Shown piece by piece: positions 19,379 to 28,790 of a stretch of 64,000 bases of DNA. Source of the DNA: Reichenbachiella faecimaris (GTDB taxonomy: Bacteria; Bacteroidota; Bacteroidia; Cytophagales; Cyclobacteriaceae). The position numbers and the translations under genes are program-made. Location of the stretch: NCBI RefSeq assembly GCF_900176375.1, contig NZ_FWYF01000001.1, forward strand, positions 744,001 through 808,000, read 5' to 3'. Under the pieces are notes generated by a model, which ran no database searches, was not told the origin of the DNA, and saw only the letters and a list, made by a program, of their open reading frames with translations. The stretch's first letter is position 1; every line of letters starts with the position of its first letter.

Positions 19379-20305
19379 TTACCGAACGATATCTCTTTTG
19401 ATATTTTTACCATCAAAATATCTGCGTAATAGCGGATACATAATTACTGATAAGACAATTATAGCTGTTCCCCAGTAAAAATTACCATCCATTTTTTCCT
19501 CACTTCCAAATAAAAACACAGCCACTGTAATACCATATACTGGCTCCAGGTTGATGGTAAGGTTTATAGTGAAAGCAGTCAAACGCTGCATCAATTTCAC
19601 AGCAATGGAGTAAGCATATACTGTGCAAATCAGACTCAATATCAACAGATAAATAAAATCACTGGTCGTGAACAGGAGTGACAATCCATAGTCAGTAAAC
19701 CAATAACCATACACAGGAAAAAATAGGACAACTGTCCCACAAGCGCCAATCATCTCGTAATAGGTGATTGTGAAGTGATTTTGTTTTGCTACCAATTTCC
19801 CATTGATGACTGTAAACACTGCCGCCAAAAAAGCGGAAATTATGGCCACAATGAAACCCATGGCTGCATCAATGGTAGATTGAAACACTACTGCTATGCC
19901 AATGACTGACACAATAGCCACAAGTGGTTCGTAAAATTTGATTTTCCTTTTATTGACCATGGGATCAATGAAGCTCGTCCATAAAGAGGCAGTAGCCATA
20001 CCTGCAAGGCATATTGAAACATTAGATATTCTGGCGGCCAAGAAGAAAAGAATCCAGTGTATAGCTATAAGTACACCAGTACCAAGAATAGTCCAAAGCT
20101 CCTTTTTGGGGACTTTGATAGGTATTTTCCTCCATTTCAAAAGCGCATACAATCCGATACTGGCGAACAGCGTCCTATAAAAAACTACTTCTACAGCTGG
20201 TATCTCTATCAGCTTTCCCAGTATGGCAGTGAATCCCCAGATAAACACAATGAAGTGCAATAACAGGTAGGCATTCAGCATGGAGGGTGTTTTGATGGTA
20301 GACAT
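19379..20305 (-). CDS. EamA/DMT family transporter
   Basis: 308 residues with ten predicted membrane helices in two EamA halves. FYRTLFASIGLY in the first half and the ITLEPVYG-like segment (TINLEPVYGITVAVFLFGS) in the second are typical. DMT exporters carry amino acids, metabolites or drugs; the substrate is unknown. It is the third gene of the tgt operon, eight bases after the Lpt permease gene. Confidence 0.87.
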   Translation of the reverse strand: MSTIKTPSMLNAYLLLHFIVFIWGFTAILGKLIEIPAVEVVFYRTLFASIGLYALLKWRKIPIKVPKKELWTILGTGVLIAIHWILFFLAARISNVSICLAGMATASLWTSFIDPMVNKRKIKFYEPLVAIVSVIGIAVVFQSTIDAAMGFIVAIISAFLAAVFTVINGKLVAKQNHFTITYYEMIGACGTVVLFFPVYGYWFTDYGLSLLFTTSDFIYLLILSLICTVYAYSIAVKLMQRLTAFTINLTINLEPVYGITVAVFLFGSEEKMDGNFYWGTAIIVLSVIMYPLLRRYFDGKNIKRDIVR

Positions 20306-20313
20306 GTATAGAT

Positions 20314-21390
20314 TTACTTGGGTACAAACCTGTACATCACCAACGCAGCAGCAAGTCCAACTATATTAGGTATCCATATCGCTAAAATGGGGTGCATGGA
20401 GCCCGCTTCTGCTATGGCTTTGACCAAAACAAATAATAGAATGAAAACAAAAGCAATCACAAAGCCCAAGGCAATTTTAAACCCGGCTCCACCTCTGGTT
20501 GATTTTTCGGCAGATACAGATACACCCATTAGGGTCAATATAATTGCTGTAAAGGGCAACATGTAGCGAATATATTTTTCGATTTCGTAAAGACCTACCT
20601 CACTCGATCCTCTTGATTTCAGCAGGTCAATATATTCTTCCAGCTCATCCATGTTCATGGTGGCATTGAGCTGATACTTGGTGTCGAAGTCATCTGGAGA
20701 CAGGTTAAATACAGAGTCTATTTCTTCTCCTCTTGTAATCACCTCCCTGAAGTTCTTGATCTCTCTGAGTTCCCAGTCTTTAAACTTCCAATTATTCAAG
20801 GAATCATCCCAAGTCATTTTTTTTGCAAAGAGCTTAGCTTCTAATTTATTGTTCACTATTCGCTCCAAGGTAACCCTGTAAGCTGACTCGGTCCTATTAT
20901 TATAGCGTTGAATATAAATGTAGTCGTTGTCTGCTACCTTGAAATGAATGTCTCGTTCATTGAAGTAAAACGGTTTTTTCAGGTATTCAATTTCAAACCC
21001 AATCCTATACTTATTTGAATTCGGAATCAACCAACCGTTGACATAAAAGCTCACAGCTGCTATCATACAGGCACCAATCAAATACGGCACAAGCATTCTT
21101 CTAAAACTTACACCTGCAGAGAGAATGGCCACGATTTCAGTTTTCACAGCCATTCCAGAGGTAACCAAAACAGTCGTGATAAACACTGTAATAGGAGAAA
21201 TCAGGTTAGCTATCCATGGTGCAAAAGCCAAATAGTATTGTACAATCGCCTCAGCAGGAACTGCATTCTTTATGTACTTTTCGTTTTTCTCAGTAAAGTC
21301 GATGACCATAATCACGACTACCAAAATCCCAACAACGAAAACATAGGTTTTGAGGAATTTAGACAGTATGTACTTATCGAGCAGCTTCAC
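20314..21390 (-). CDS. LptF/LptG family permease
   Basis: A 358-residue YjgP/YjgQ family protein. It begins KLLDKYILSKFLKTYVFVV, has three N-terminal helices with the GVSFRRMLVPYLIGA coupling segment, a periplasmic beta-jellyroll domain (about residues 125-265) and three C-terminal helices. LptF and LptG form the inner-membrane part of the lipopolysaccharide export ABC transporter. I cannot tell which of the two this is. The start is GTG at 21390. It lies nine bases downstream of tgt, a neighbourhood common in Bacteroidota. Confidence 0.9.
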   Translation of the reverse strand: MKLLDKYILSKFLKTYVFVVGILVVVIMVIDFTEKNEKYIKNAVPAEAIVQYYLAFAPWIANLISPITVFITTVLVTSGMAVKTEIVAILSAGVSFRRMLVPYLIGACMIAAVSFYVNGWLIPNSNKYRIGFEIEYLKKPFYFNERDIHFKVADNDYIYIQRYNNRTESAYRVTLERIVNNKLEAKLFAKKMTWDDSLNNWKFKDWELREIKNFREVITRGEEIDSVFNLSPDDFDTKYQLNATMNMDELEEYIDLLKSRGSSEVGLYEIEKYIRYMLPFTAIILTLMGVSVSAEKSTRGGAGFKIALGFVIAFVFILLFVLVKAIAEAGSMHPILAIWIPNIVGLAAALVMYRFVPK

Positions 21391-21399
21391 TATTAGATC

Positions 21400-22530
21400 T
21401 TATAATCGATTAGAAAGTTTGGGCAATATAGCATTTTTCCAAGAGGCAAAATCTCCTTGCAAAATATGTGCCCGTGCTTCTTTGACCAACCACAAAAAGA
21501 AAGAAAGATTGTGAATACTAGCAATCTGAGCTCCTAGCATCTCCCCTGTTCGAATCAAGTGTCTCAGATAAGCCTTGGAATAATTCATATCCACATGCCC
21601 AGCCAGATTCGGATCAACTGGTGAAAAATCCTTTTCCCACTTCTCATTTTTAATATTAATAATACCCTCTGAAGTGTATAGAACTCCATGTCTGGCATTC
21701 CGAGTAGGCAATACACAGTCGAACATATCCACGCCCAATGCTATACATTCAATCAGGTTGCTGGGTGTACCTACTCCCATCAAGTACCTAGGCTTGTCTT
21801 CTGGCAAAATACTACAGACCAAATCCGTAGATTCGTACATCATCTCGGCAGGTTCACCAACTGAGAGCCCACCTATAGCATTGCCCTCTCTGCCAAATGA
21901 GGCTATTGTTTCTGCAGATTTGGTTCTTAAATCGTGATAGGTACTTCCTTGTACTATTGGGAACAGGGTTTGATCATAACCATACTTTGGCTCGGTTTCA
22001 TCAAATCGGTCACAACAACGTTTCAGCCAACGATGTGTCATTTCCATAGAATTCTTGGCATATTTTTCATCGCACGGATAAGGTGTACACTCATCAAAGG
22101 CCATGATGATATCCGCACCAATAGTTCGCTGAATATCCATAACGCTTTCAGGCGTGAAATTATGCCGGGAACCATCTATATGTGATTGAAATTTCACACC
22201 CTCCTCTGTGATTTTTCGTCTATCCTTGAGCGAATAGACTTGATATCCACCACTGTCAGTCAACATCGGGCGATCCCAACCATTGAATTGATGTAGCCCG
22301 CCTGCGGCTTCTATCACATCAAGGCCAGGACGCAAGTACAAATGATAAGTATTGCCCAAAATGATCTCCGCCTTCACATCTTCCTTTAATTCACGTTGAT
22401 GCAGGGCTTTCACAGTACCTGCAGTTCCTACAGGCATAAAAATGGGTGTTTCTATTTCACCATGATCAGTTGTGATTTTGCCAGCCCTGGCTTTGGACTT
22501 GGGATCTTTCTGGAGTAATTCAAAATTCAT
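21400..22530 (-). CDS. tgt: Queuine tRNA-ribosyltransferase
   Basis: A full-length (376 aa) TGT. The conserved pieces are IFMPVGTAGTVKAL, ILGNTYHLYLRPG, MLTDSGGYQVYSL (with catalytic Asp), IIMAFDECTPYP, IVQGSTYHDLR, GGLSVGE, RYLMGVGTPSNLIE and the nucleophile Asp in GVDMFDCVLPTRNARHG. The enzyme swaps guanine 34 for a 7-deazaguanine in tRNAs with GUN anticodons. The C-terminal cysteine-rich Zn site of typical TGTs (CxCxxC) is not evident between VDPNLAGHVDMNYSKAYL and the end, which is a noticeable difference. It heads an operon with the Lpt permease and DMT genes. Confidence 0.95.
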   Translation of the reverse strand: MNFELLQKDPKSKARAGKITTDHGEIETPIFMPVGTAGTVKALHQRELKEDVKAEIILGNTYHLYLRPGLDVIEAAGGLHQFNGWDRPMLTDSGGYQVYSLKDRRKITEEGVKFQSHIDGSRHNFTPESVMDIQRTIGADIIMAFDECTPYPCDEKYAKNSMEMTHRWLKRCCDRFDETEPKYGYDQTLFPIVQGSTYHDLRTKSAETIASFGREGNAIGGLSVGEPAEMMYESTDLVCSILPEDKPRYLMGVGTPSNLIECIALGVDMFDCVLPTRNARHGVLYTSEGIINIKNEKWEKDFSPVDPNLAGHVDMNYSKAYLRHLIRTGEMLGAQIASIHNLSFFLWLVKEARAHILQGDFASWKNAILPKLSNRL

Positions 22531-22582
22531 GTTGCGGGCAAAAATAGGTTGATTTATAAAATAATCTTTTCACTCAGACACA

Positions 22583-22590
22583 TATCTTTG
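22583..22590 (+). promoter_or_regulatory. Candidate Bacteroidota -7 box (TATCTTTG)
   Basis: TATCTTTG matches the Bacteroidota -7 consensus TAnnTTTG and lies 23 bases before the GT2 start codon, a sensible leader length. I see no good TTTG -33 element at the usual distance, so it is only suggestive. Confidence 0.35.
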
Positions 22591-22613
22591 CCTCCGATTA
22601 ATAATAAGATTGA

Positions 22614-23708
22614 ATGGTAGAAATAGTAGAGGTAGTCGCCACCAGTTCACTGGCAGTATTGGTAATTTATTGGATAGTTGTGTTAGCAAAAATTTTAGGC
22701 TTCAAGCCAAAAACAAATAGGGTTCATCCTGTATCCGTAATTGTTTGCGCACATAATGAATTAGACAACCTCAAAAAACTTATCCCACGCCTTCTTAATC
22801 AAGATCACTTGGATTTTGAGGTTGTGATAGTAGATGATCGGTCAGAGGATGGCACCTACGACTATCTGCTAGAAAACCAGTCAGACAAACTCAAGTTTGC
22901 TCGAGTAGATCAAGTTCACGATCATATCAATGCGAAGAAGTTTGCCCTGACCATGGGAATCAAAGCAGCAACCCATGACATCATATTGTTAACAGATGCT
23001 GACTGTATACCTGCCTCTGAGCACTGGATTTCTAAAATGACAGGAGCCTTCACTAAGGACACTCAATATGTGTTAGGTATTTCTCCTTATGAAAAAGACA
23101 GTGGTCTTTTGGGTCAGTTCATACAGTTTGAAACACAATGGACAGCCATGAATTATATTGGGTTTGCTCTAGCTGGCAATCCATATATGGGAGTTGGACG
23201 CAATCTGGCCTATAGAAAATCATCCTTCCTCAAACACAAGGGCTTTAGTAAGATACAGCACGTAACAGGTGGTGATGACGATCTATTGGTAAATGAATAC
23301 GCTCATAAGAAAAATACAAGAGTAGTCTTAGGGGCCAGCTCTCTTACCTACTCTATTCCTAAAGCAACTTGGGGAGCGTACATACATCAAAAACTTCGGC
23401 ATTGGTCAGTGGGTAAGTACTATGGGTTCAAAGACAAAATGCTCCTAGGTTTTCAAAATTTGTCTAACCTAGTTTTTTGGCTGGCTTTGATTATTTTAGC
23501 CGTACAAACCAATAACTACCTCATTCCTGCCGGACTGTTGGTTTTCAGAATGATTTTTGTGACCATTTTGATCAATTCGACATCCAAAAAGTTCGGCTAC
23601 CGTATGAACATTTGGCTTGTACCCGTGATGGACATTTTGTACGTGGGTTATGCATCTATATTTGGCATAATTGCGTTATTCACTAAGAAGGTTAGATGGA
23701 AGAAATAA
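22614..23708 (+). CDS. Membrane-bound glycosyltransferase family 2
   Basis: 364 residues. An N-terminal helix (5-30) is followed by a GT-A domain: VSVIVCAHNELDNLKKLIP, VVIVDDRSEDGTYDYL, LLTDADCIPAS (DxD-like metal site), and GGDDDLLVNEYAHKK with a QKLRHWSVGKYYG segment resembling the Q(Q/R)xRW motif of processive enzymes. Two or three helices close the C-terminus. The product, possibly a polysaccharide or glycolipid, is unknown. Its 3' end overlaps the sigma factor gene by 13 bases, so the two are cotranscribed. Confidence 0.88.
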   Translation: MVEIVEVVATSSLAVLVIYWIVVLAKILGFKPKTNRVHPVSVIVCAHNELDNLKKLIPRLLNQDHLDFEVVIVDDRSEDGTYDYLLENQSDKLKFARVDQVHDHINAKKFALTMGIKAATHDIILLTDADCIPASEHWISKMTGAFTKDTQYVLGISPYEKDSGLLGQFIQFETQWTAMNYIGFALAGNPYMGVGRNLAYRKSSFLKHKGFSKIQHVTGGDDDLLVNEYAHKKNTRVVLGASSLTYSIPKATWGAYIHQKLRHWSVGKYYGFKDKMLLGFQNLSNLVFWLALIILAVQTNNYLIPAGLLVFRMIFVTILINSTSKKFGYRMNIWLVPVMDILYVGYASIFGIIALFTKKVRWKK

Positions 23709-24307
23709 AAAAACAATTCTCAGATAAGGCATTAAAAGATTTCAAACTCATAGATCATGCGGTAAATGAAGGTGATGAACAAGCTTTTGCCGAGCTCATG
23801 GAGCGCTACAAAAGACCTGTATATCACATGATTCTGAAAATGATCAGAAATACGGATGATGCTGAGGATCTTACCATTGAGGCATTCGCCAAAGCATTTA
23901 AAAACCTACACAAATTCAAGAAGGACTATACTTTTAGCACCTGGTTGTTTCGTATTGCTACTAACAATACCATTGATTTTATCAGAAAGAAAAAGCTTAA
24001 TACTTTTAGCTTGAATACATCCTTCACAGATGATGGTGGAGAGGCTGTAACCATTGATGTAGAAGATAAAAACAGAAATCCACAGGACGAAGCCATCAAC
24101 ACTCAGAAAAAAGAATTGGTGCAGATGTTTGTATCCAAACTCCCTCCAAAATACCAGAGACTGGTCAGACTGAGATACTTTGATGAATTGTCTTATGATG
24201 AAATCGCTAAGACGCTCGATGCTCCTCTGGGTACTGTAAAAGCTCAGCTGCACAGGGCTAGAGAACTCATGTATGATTTGGTGAAGGACAAAAAGAAACA
24301 TATCTAA
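23696..24307 (+). CDS. ECF-type sigma-70 family RNA polymerase sigma factor
   Basis: 203 residues. Region 2 lies at about residues 25-95 (FAELMERYKRPVYHMILKMI, DAEDLTIEAFAKAFKNL, FSTWLFRIATNNTIDFIRK) and region 4 at about 140-195 (LPPKYQRLVRLRYFDELSYD, IAKTLDAPLGTVKAQLHRAR). No anti-sigma gene is adjacent, which suggests an ECF of the SigW-like Bacteroidota group that works without a neighbouring membrane anti-sigma. It overlaps the GT2 gene and precedes rsmG by 36 bases. Confidence 0.93.
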   Translation: MEEIKKQFSDKALKDFKLIDHAVNEGDEQAFAELMERYKRPVYHMILKMIRNTDDAEDLTIEAFAKAFKNLHKFKKDYTFSTWLFRIATNNTIDFIRKKKLNTFSLNTSFTDDGGEAVTIDVEDKNRNPQDEAINTQKKELVQMFVSKLPPKYQRLVRLRYFDELSYDEIAKTLDAPLGTVKAQLHRARELMYDLVKDKKKHI

Positions 24308-24343
24308 TCTTTTTACAAGATCGTAACTGAGTAGCTTTGCGTC

Positions 24344-24976
24344 ATGAATGACAAAGAAGTAATCTTCAAATACTTTCCAGATTTATCCAGCAGGCAGCAA
24401 GAGCAAATAGCTCAGCTGATGCCCTTATATATCGATTGGAATGCTAAGATCAATGTAATCTCTAGAAAGGACATTGAAGAACTTTACATTCGTCATGTAC
24501 TTCATTCTCTTGGTATTGCCATGGTTCAAAAATTCAGACCTGGCACTCGAATTTTGGACGTTGGAACTGGGGGTGGTTTTCCGGGTATTCCATTGGCCAT
24601 CCTTCATCCAGAAACGGATTTCCTACTAGTTGACAGCATTGGGAAGAAAATAAAAGTGGTGAATGAAGTGGTGCAGGCCCTGGGCCTGACCAATGTAAGA
24701 GGCCTCCACGCACGAGCGGAAGAAATAGAAGAACAGTTTGATTTTATTGTCAGCCGTGCAGTTACTCGCATGAAACCTTTTTATTCTTGGATCAAAGGCA
24801 AAATAAAAAAGGAGTCCAATCATGAACTCCAAAATGGTATTTTGTATTTAAAGGGTGGTGACCTGGCTGAAGAACTTCAAGAGTCAAAATTGAGATACAA
24901 GCTATATGATTTGCCAAAATTTTTCCACGAAGATTTTTTTGACACGAAAAAAGTAGTGCACGTTCCTCGTCAGTAA
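24344..24976 (+). CDS. rsmG: 16S rRNA (guanine527-N7)-methyltransferase
   Basis: A 210-residue GidB/RsmG protein. KINVISRKDIEELYIRHVLH is the family N-terminal motif, ILDVGTGGGFPGIPLAILHP is the SAM-binding motif I, and DFIVSRAVTRM follows. It methylates G527 of 16S rRNA. Full length. It ends six bases from the convergent SDR gene. Confidence 0.95.
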   Translation: MNDKEVIFKYFPDLSSRQQEQIAQLMPLYIDWNAKINVISRKDIEELYIRHVLHSLGIAMVQKFRPGTRILDVGTGGGFPGIPLAILHPETDFLLVDSIGKKIKVVNEVVQALGLTNVRGLHARAEEIEEQFDFIVSRAVTRMKPFYSWIKGKIKKESNHELQNGILYLKGGDLAEELQESKLRYKLYDLPKFFHEDFFDTKKVVHVPRQ

Positions 24977-24982
24977 ACCTTA

Positions 24983-25591
24983 TTACTGATTGTCGTATAT
25001 CCGAATTACTTCCCCATTGCCCTTTCCTTCCAGACTTCTGATGTATCCATTCACCACTTTGCGCATGGGTATGGCATTGTGACCTGGAAAATGATCTTGA
25101 TATTTGTCTATGGCGTCTTCTACTAAGCCAGACGAAACGGCATTGATTCGGATGCCATCTCTCATTTCGAGTGCGGCGGCTCTCACGAAACTGTGGATGC
25201 CACCATTCACCATGGCTGCACTTGTAGTTTGATCCACAGGATAATCGGCCAAAATACCCGTAGTCAAAGTAAACGAACCATTGGGTTTGATGTATTCCAT
25301 ACCTACTCTTACGAGATTCACCTGTCCCATGAGCTTGCTTCGAATACCTACATAATAATCCCCCTCTTTCATTTCGTTCATTGGTGCCCACTTTGCTTCT
25401 CCTGCAATGCTAATCACAGCATCAAAGTCTCCTACCGTTTCGTACAATTCTCGAATAGACTCAATATCCACCAAATCCACATTCACATTCCCTTTGGATC
25501 TACTGGCGGTAATGATATCATGCTTTTTAGCTAGTACATCTACCACTCTCCTCCCAATAGAACCATGACCTCCAACTATAATTATTTTCAT
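24983..25591 (-). CDS. Short-chain dehydrogenase-like protein lacking the usual Tyr
   Basis: A 202-residue Rossmann protein. The glycine motif IIVGGHGSIGRRVVD is at the N-terminus, a DLVDIESI segment follows, and DAVISIAGEAKWAPM takes the place of NNAG. The C-terminal INAVSSGLVEDA resembles the SDR segment after the active site. The expected YxxxK is not present: after TTGILADYPVDQTT comes SAAMVNGGIHSFVRAAALEM. This pattern is known to me from a short atypical SDR subfamily, but the reaction is unknown. A perfect 14-base palindrome lies 60 bases upstream. Confidence 0.82.
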   Translation of the reverse strand: MKIIIVGGHGSIGRRVVDVLAKKHDIITASRSKGNVNVDLVDIESIRELYETVGDFDAVISIAGEAKWAPMNEMKEGDYYVGIRSKLMGQVNLVRVGMEYIKPNGSFTLTTGILADYPVDQTTSAAMVNGGIHSFVRAAALEMRDGIRINAVSSGLVEDAIDKYQDHFPGHNAIPMRKVVNGYIRSLEGKGNGEVIRIYDNQ

Positions 25592-25650
25592 ACCTTTTCA
25601 AATTAATACCAATAAATAACGCCTAAAAAAGACCTGACTTGTAATATATG

Positions 25651-25664
25651 AATAATCGATTATT
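25651..25664. promoter_or_regulatory. 14-base palindrome upstream of the SDR gene
   Basis: AATAATCGATTATT is a perfect palindrome centred 66 bases upstream of the SDR start codon, in the gap between this gene and the end of the permease gene. Its size and position suit a dimeric repressor or activator. No regulator gene is adjacent. Confidence 0.35.
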
Positions 25665-25769
25665 ATTCCTTTTGGGGCAGCATTTCTTTGGGCGTGATTG
25701 GACTGTTTGGCAAAACCTTGAAATTTTTCAGTCAATATTTCTATATCTCATGATTCAGGTAAGTTTATT

Positions 25770-28457
25770 TTACTCACACCTGATGGTTTCTACCGGACTT
25801 GTCAGCGAAGCGCGATAGGCCTGAAACCCGACGGAGAGCAAGGTCAGGAGTAGAACGACTCCTCCAGCAATGACAAACTCTAAAGCTCTCAAATCTATTC
25901 GATAAGTAAAAGACTGCAACCACTCTGAAGCAACAAACCAAGCCATTGGTGCTGCCAGAATAAGCGAAACCAAAACAAGGTTTATAAATGGTCTGGTGAG
26001 CAATGAAATCATTGATAGTTCTGTAGATCCTAAAACTCGACGAATTCCAATCTCCTTCGTTCTTTTTTGAACTGTTAGTCTGGTTACTCCGAGCAAACCC
26101 ATCCAGGCAATCAGAATAGCAAAGACAGATGCTGCTGTTGTGATTTTTTCATAGCGTTGTTCTTCTTGATACCTGCGTGCAAGTATTTCGTTCGCAAATT
26201 CACATTGAAAAGGCTCGTTGGTTTCCATATTCCCCCAAGCTTCTTCCATTTTCTCAATAACTGGTTCGAGGTCTCCAGGCCCCACCTTCACTAATATCTG
26301 ATAGATATCAGGTGGCCAGACATAGGCTGTCACGCCACTAATACCACTACGAATGGCTTGGAGGTTTACTGCAATTATTAGGGGTTCGATTTTTTCATGC
26401 AACGTGCTAAAATGAAAATCTTTCATCACACCCACGATACGGTGTGGGGTATCAAAATCCTTTCCTGGAATTTGGGCATTGAGTGGGTCTTCAAAACCAA
26501 AATGTCTAACCAAAGCCTCATTAACAAGGATAGATTTAGAATCTCTAGGTTCATCATTCCTGAAGTCTTTGCCTTCAACTATTTCGATACCCATGGATTT
26601 GACGTATTCTGGTGTCACGAGATTAAAAAATATATTCTCCTCTTCTTCATTTGATTGCATGAATCTAAATTTCGTCCAATTCTTTTCCTTCAGTGGATTC
26701 ATGGCAGCTGACACCCCCTGTATCTGAGGTTCTTGGCTTAGCATATTTTTGTACTTATTGAAAAAACGATGATTAGCGTCCCGGTCTTCTGAGCCACCCA
26801 TAGACAGTCCCAATAGCCTTTCTTTGTCGTAGCCAAGCTCTTTGTTTTGAACATATTCCATCTGGGCATTTATAACCAGTGTCCCCATAATCAGTAATGT
26901 CGAAAGTGAGAATTGAATAATAATGAGGATTCTGCTCAGCCACCCAGCACGTAAAGAACCAGATGCTTTTCCTCGAAGTGCTTGTTGTGCTTTGGTTTGT
27001 ATGAGGGCTATTCCTTGCAAACTGCCTGCGACCACAGCAATCAATATGCAGACAATAAAAAGCACCTGCAAACTGTCCCATGTCAAGTCAAAACTAAGGT
27101 TGGCGTCAAGGACATTATTGAAGAGAGGTAACATTACAAATGCTATACCTACACCCACAAAACAGGCTATCAGCGAAACAAAGAAGGCCTCTGCGACAAA
27201 TTGCCTTCTGAGCTGCCCATTGAAAGCACCAAGTGTTTTCCTCAATCCTACTTCTTTCAAACGCACGAGGGCGTGGCCTGTAGACAGTGTGATAAAGTTG
27301 ATAGTAGCCACAATCAATACCAGCGTAGCTATGGCCACAAGAATCCAAATCTTTTGAGGATTAATAAATGCTGTATTGCCTGTAATCTCGGTCTCAAAAT
27401 ACATACTGCTCAAGGAATGCAAACCTATTTCCATTTTCGTATGTGAAGGTGGGGTGTATTTTTGAACAACCTCAGACATCAATTGACTTAAGTCATTCAG
27501 ACTATTTGGTTCTTCCAGTAAGACAAAAGACTCCAGAACTCCTACTCCAAAAGTATTAAATATTGATTCTGAAACATCCACCTGATACATCATGAGTGGT
27601 ACCAACAAGTCAAAGGTGATACTGGATTGATCAGCTTTTGAATCCACTATACCTGTAACTTGCATGGTTTGCGTACTGTCTTTGATAATCACCTCAATAT
27701 ATTTGCCCATGGGATCGTCGTAGCCGAAATATTTTTGCGCCATATCTTGAGTAAGCACGATCGCATTTCGCTCTCGCAAAGCACTACTTCTACTGCCGCT
27801 TAGCATGGGAAAATCGAAAATTTCTAAAAACTGCTGATCCACAAATGTCAAGGACTCACGAAAAGGTGTCTGATCCTTCATAAGGATAACATTCGTACTG
27901 GCTAGACGGGTATAGTCCTTGATCTGGGTGACTTCGGCTTTGAGTGCAGGTGCCAGTGGTATGGAAGTAATGGCATCTTCTTTAATCTTAACCCCAGAAA
28001 CAGGATCAACTTTACGACTACTCAAGCGAAAAATCTTTTCTTTTTTATTGTGAAACTGATCAAATGACCACTGATTCTGTACAAAAACAGACACCAGAAA
28101 TACCAGTGCTATTGCCGCAGCAAGGCCAAGAACATTGACAAAAGAGTAAAATTTGTATTTCATCATGCTGCGCATGGCTACAAGCAAATGATTTTTTAAC
28201 AATCCCATATTAAGAAAATTCACAACCCATTTGTTTTTAAATAAAATATATGGATGTATGAGCCTGATGATATTCCAAACAAATTGAATCTTAGCTCTTC
28301 GCTCCCCATATTGCTTGGTTTGATCGGCAAATTGCTCCAACAAATCTCCCAACAAACCTTCCTCAATAGATTCAGGGCAAATCCATTTAAACAGCTTCAG
28401 AAGCCATTTTGGAGGATTCTTAATCTCTGTATGTCTATCAAGTTTAAAGTTCACCAC
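25770..28457 (-). CDS. FtsX-like ABC transporter permease with N-terminal prefix domain
   Basis: 895 residues. The first ~90 residues are the permease prefix domain (PPKWLLKLFKWICPESIEEG, then LLGDLLEQFADQ). A MacB/FtsX architecture follows twice: helix near 105-125, periplasmic domain, three helices near 380-480 (RLKEVGLRKTLGAFNGQLRR), second helix and periplasmic domain from ~510, and three C-terminal helices with RTKEIGIRRVLGST near 805. No ATPase gene is adjacent, so the partner must be encoded elsewhere. The start is GTG at 28457, overlapping the PadR gene by 14 bases. The PadR-plus-prefix-permease pair is recurrent in Cytophagales, and PadR probably controls it. Confidence 0.9.
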   Translation of the reverse strand: MVNFKLDRHTEIKNPPKWLLKLFKWICPESIEEGLLGDLLEQFADQTKQYGERRAKIQFVWNIIRLIHPYILFKNKWVVNFLNMGLLKNHLLVAMRSMMKYKFYSFVNVLGLAAAIALVFLVSVFVQNQWSFDQFHNKKEKIFRLSSRKVDPVSGVKIKEDAITSIPLAPALKAEVTQIKDYTRLASTNVILMKDQTPFRESLTFVDQQFLEIFDFPMLSGSRSSALRERNAIVLTQDMAQKYFGYDDPMGKYIEVIIKDSTQTMQVTGIVDSKADQSSITFDLLVPLMMYQVDVSESIFNTFGVGVLESFVLLEEPNSLNDLSQLMSEVVQKYTPPSHTKMEIGLHSLSSMYFETEITGNTAFINPQKIWILVAIATLVLIVATINFITLSTGHALVRLKEVGLRKTLGAFNGQLRRQFVAEAFFVSLIACFVGVGIAFVMLPLFNNVLDANLSFDLTWDSLQVLFIVCILIAVVAGSLQGIALIQTKAQQALRGKASGSLRAGWLSRILIIIQFSLSTLLIMGTLVINAQMEYVQNKELGYDKERLLGLSMGGSEDRDANHRFFNKYKNMLSQEPQIQGVSAAMNPLKEKNWTKFRFMQSNEEEENIFFNLVTPEYVKSMGIEIVEGKDFRNDEPRDSKSILVNEALVRHFGFEDPLNAQIPGKDFDTPHRIVGVMKDFHFSTLHEKIEPLIIAVNLQAIRSGISGVTAYVWPPDIYQILVKVGPGDLEPVIEKMEEAWGNMETNEPFQCEFANEILARRYQEEQRYEKITTAASVFAILIAWMGLLGVTRLTVQKRTKEIGIRRVLGSTELSMISLLTRPFINLVLVSLILAAPMAWFVASEWLQSFTYRIDLRALEFVIAGGVVLLLTLLSVGFQAYRASLTSPVETIRCE

Positions 28458-28779
28458 TAAAATTTAATTGTGGCATCAGTTCCCAAAGCTTGCTACGCTG
28501 TGCTTTGACCTCCCGAAGCAAGGCCAGACCACTTTGAGTCAACTCAAAGTATCGTTTTCTCCTCCCCCCCCGCTGTGCTGTTGCGCCACGCATTTCTGAT
28601 TTTATCAGTCCCTTATCCTCCAGTCGATACAGAGTAATATGAACTGCACTTAGGTTTACCGTCCGATCCAACTGCTGTTTTATCTCGGTCACAATGGTGC
28701 TTCCATAAGCCTCCTTTACCAGGATACCAACCATGGTCAACACCAACTCTTCAAACTCTCCCAAATGTGTTTTCTTCAT
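28444..28779 (-). CDS. PadR family transcriptional regulator
   Basis: A 111-residue winged-helix protein. EFEELVLTMVGILVKEAYGS, the VHITLYRLEDKGLIKSE recognition helix and wing, and RGGRRKRYFELTQSGLALL are typical of the short PadR subfamily-2 form. It overlaps the FtsX-type permease gene by 14 bases and probably represses the pair, responding to a hydrophobic ligand or cell-envelope stress. Three copies of TTGTAAAA lie just upstream of its start. Confidence 0.9.
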   Translation of the reverse strand: MKKTHLGEFEELVLTMVGILVKEAYGSTIVTEIKQQLDRTVNLSAVHITLYRLEDKGLIKSEMRGATAQRGGRRKRYFELTQSGLALLREVKAQRSKLWELMPQLNFSGEL

Positions 28780-28790
28780 TTTTATATATT

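Noticed and set aside
24332-24339. TAGCTTTG, a match to the Bacteroidota -7 box
   Set aside because: It ends five bases before the rsmG start codon, too near for a normal promoter of that gene, and it has no -33 partner.
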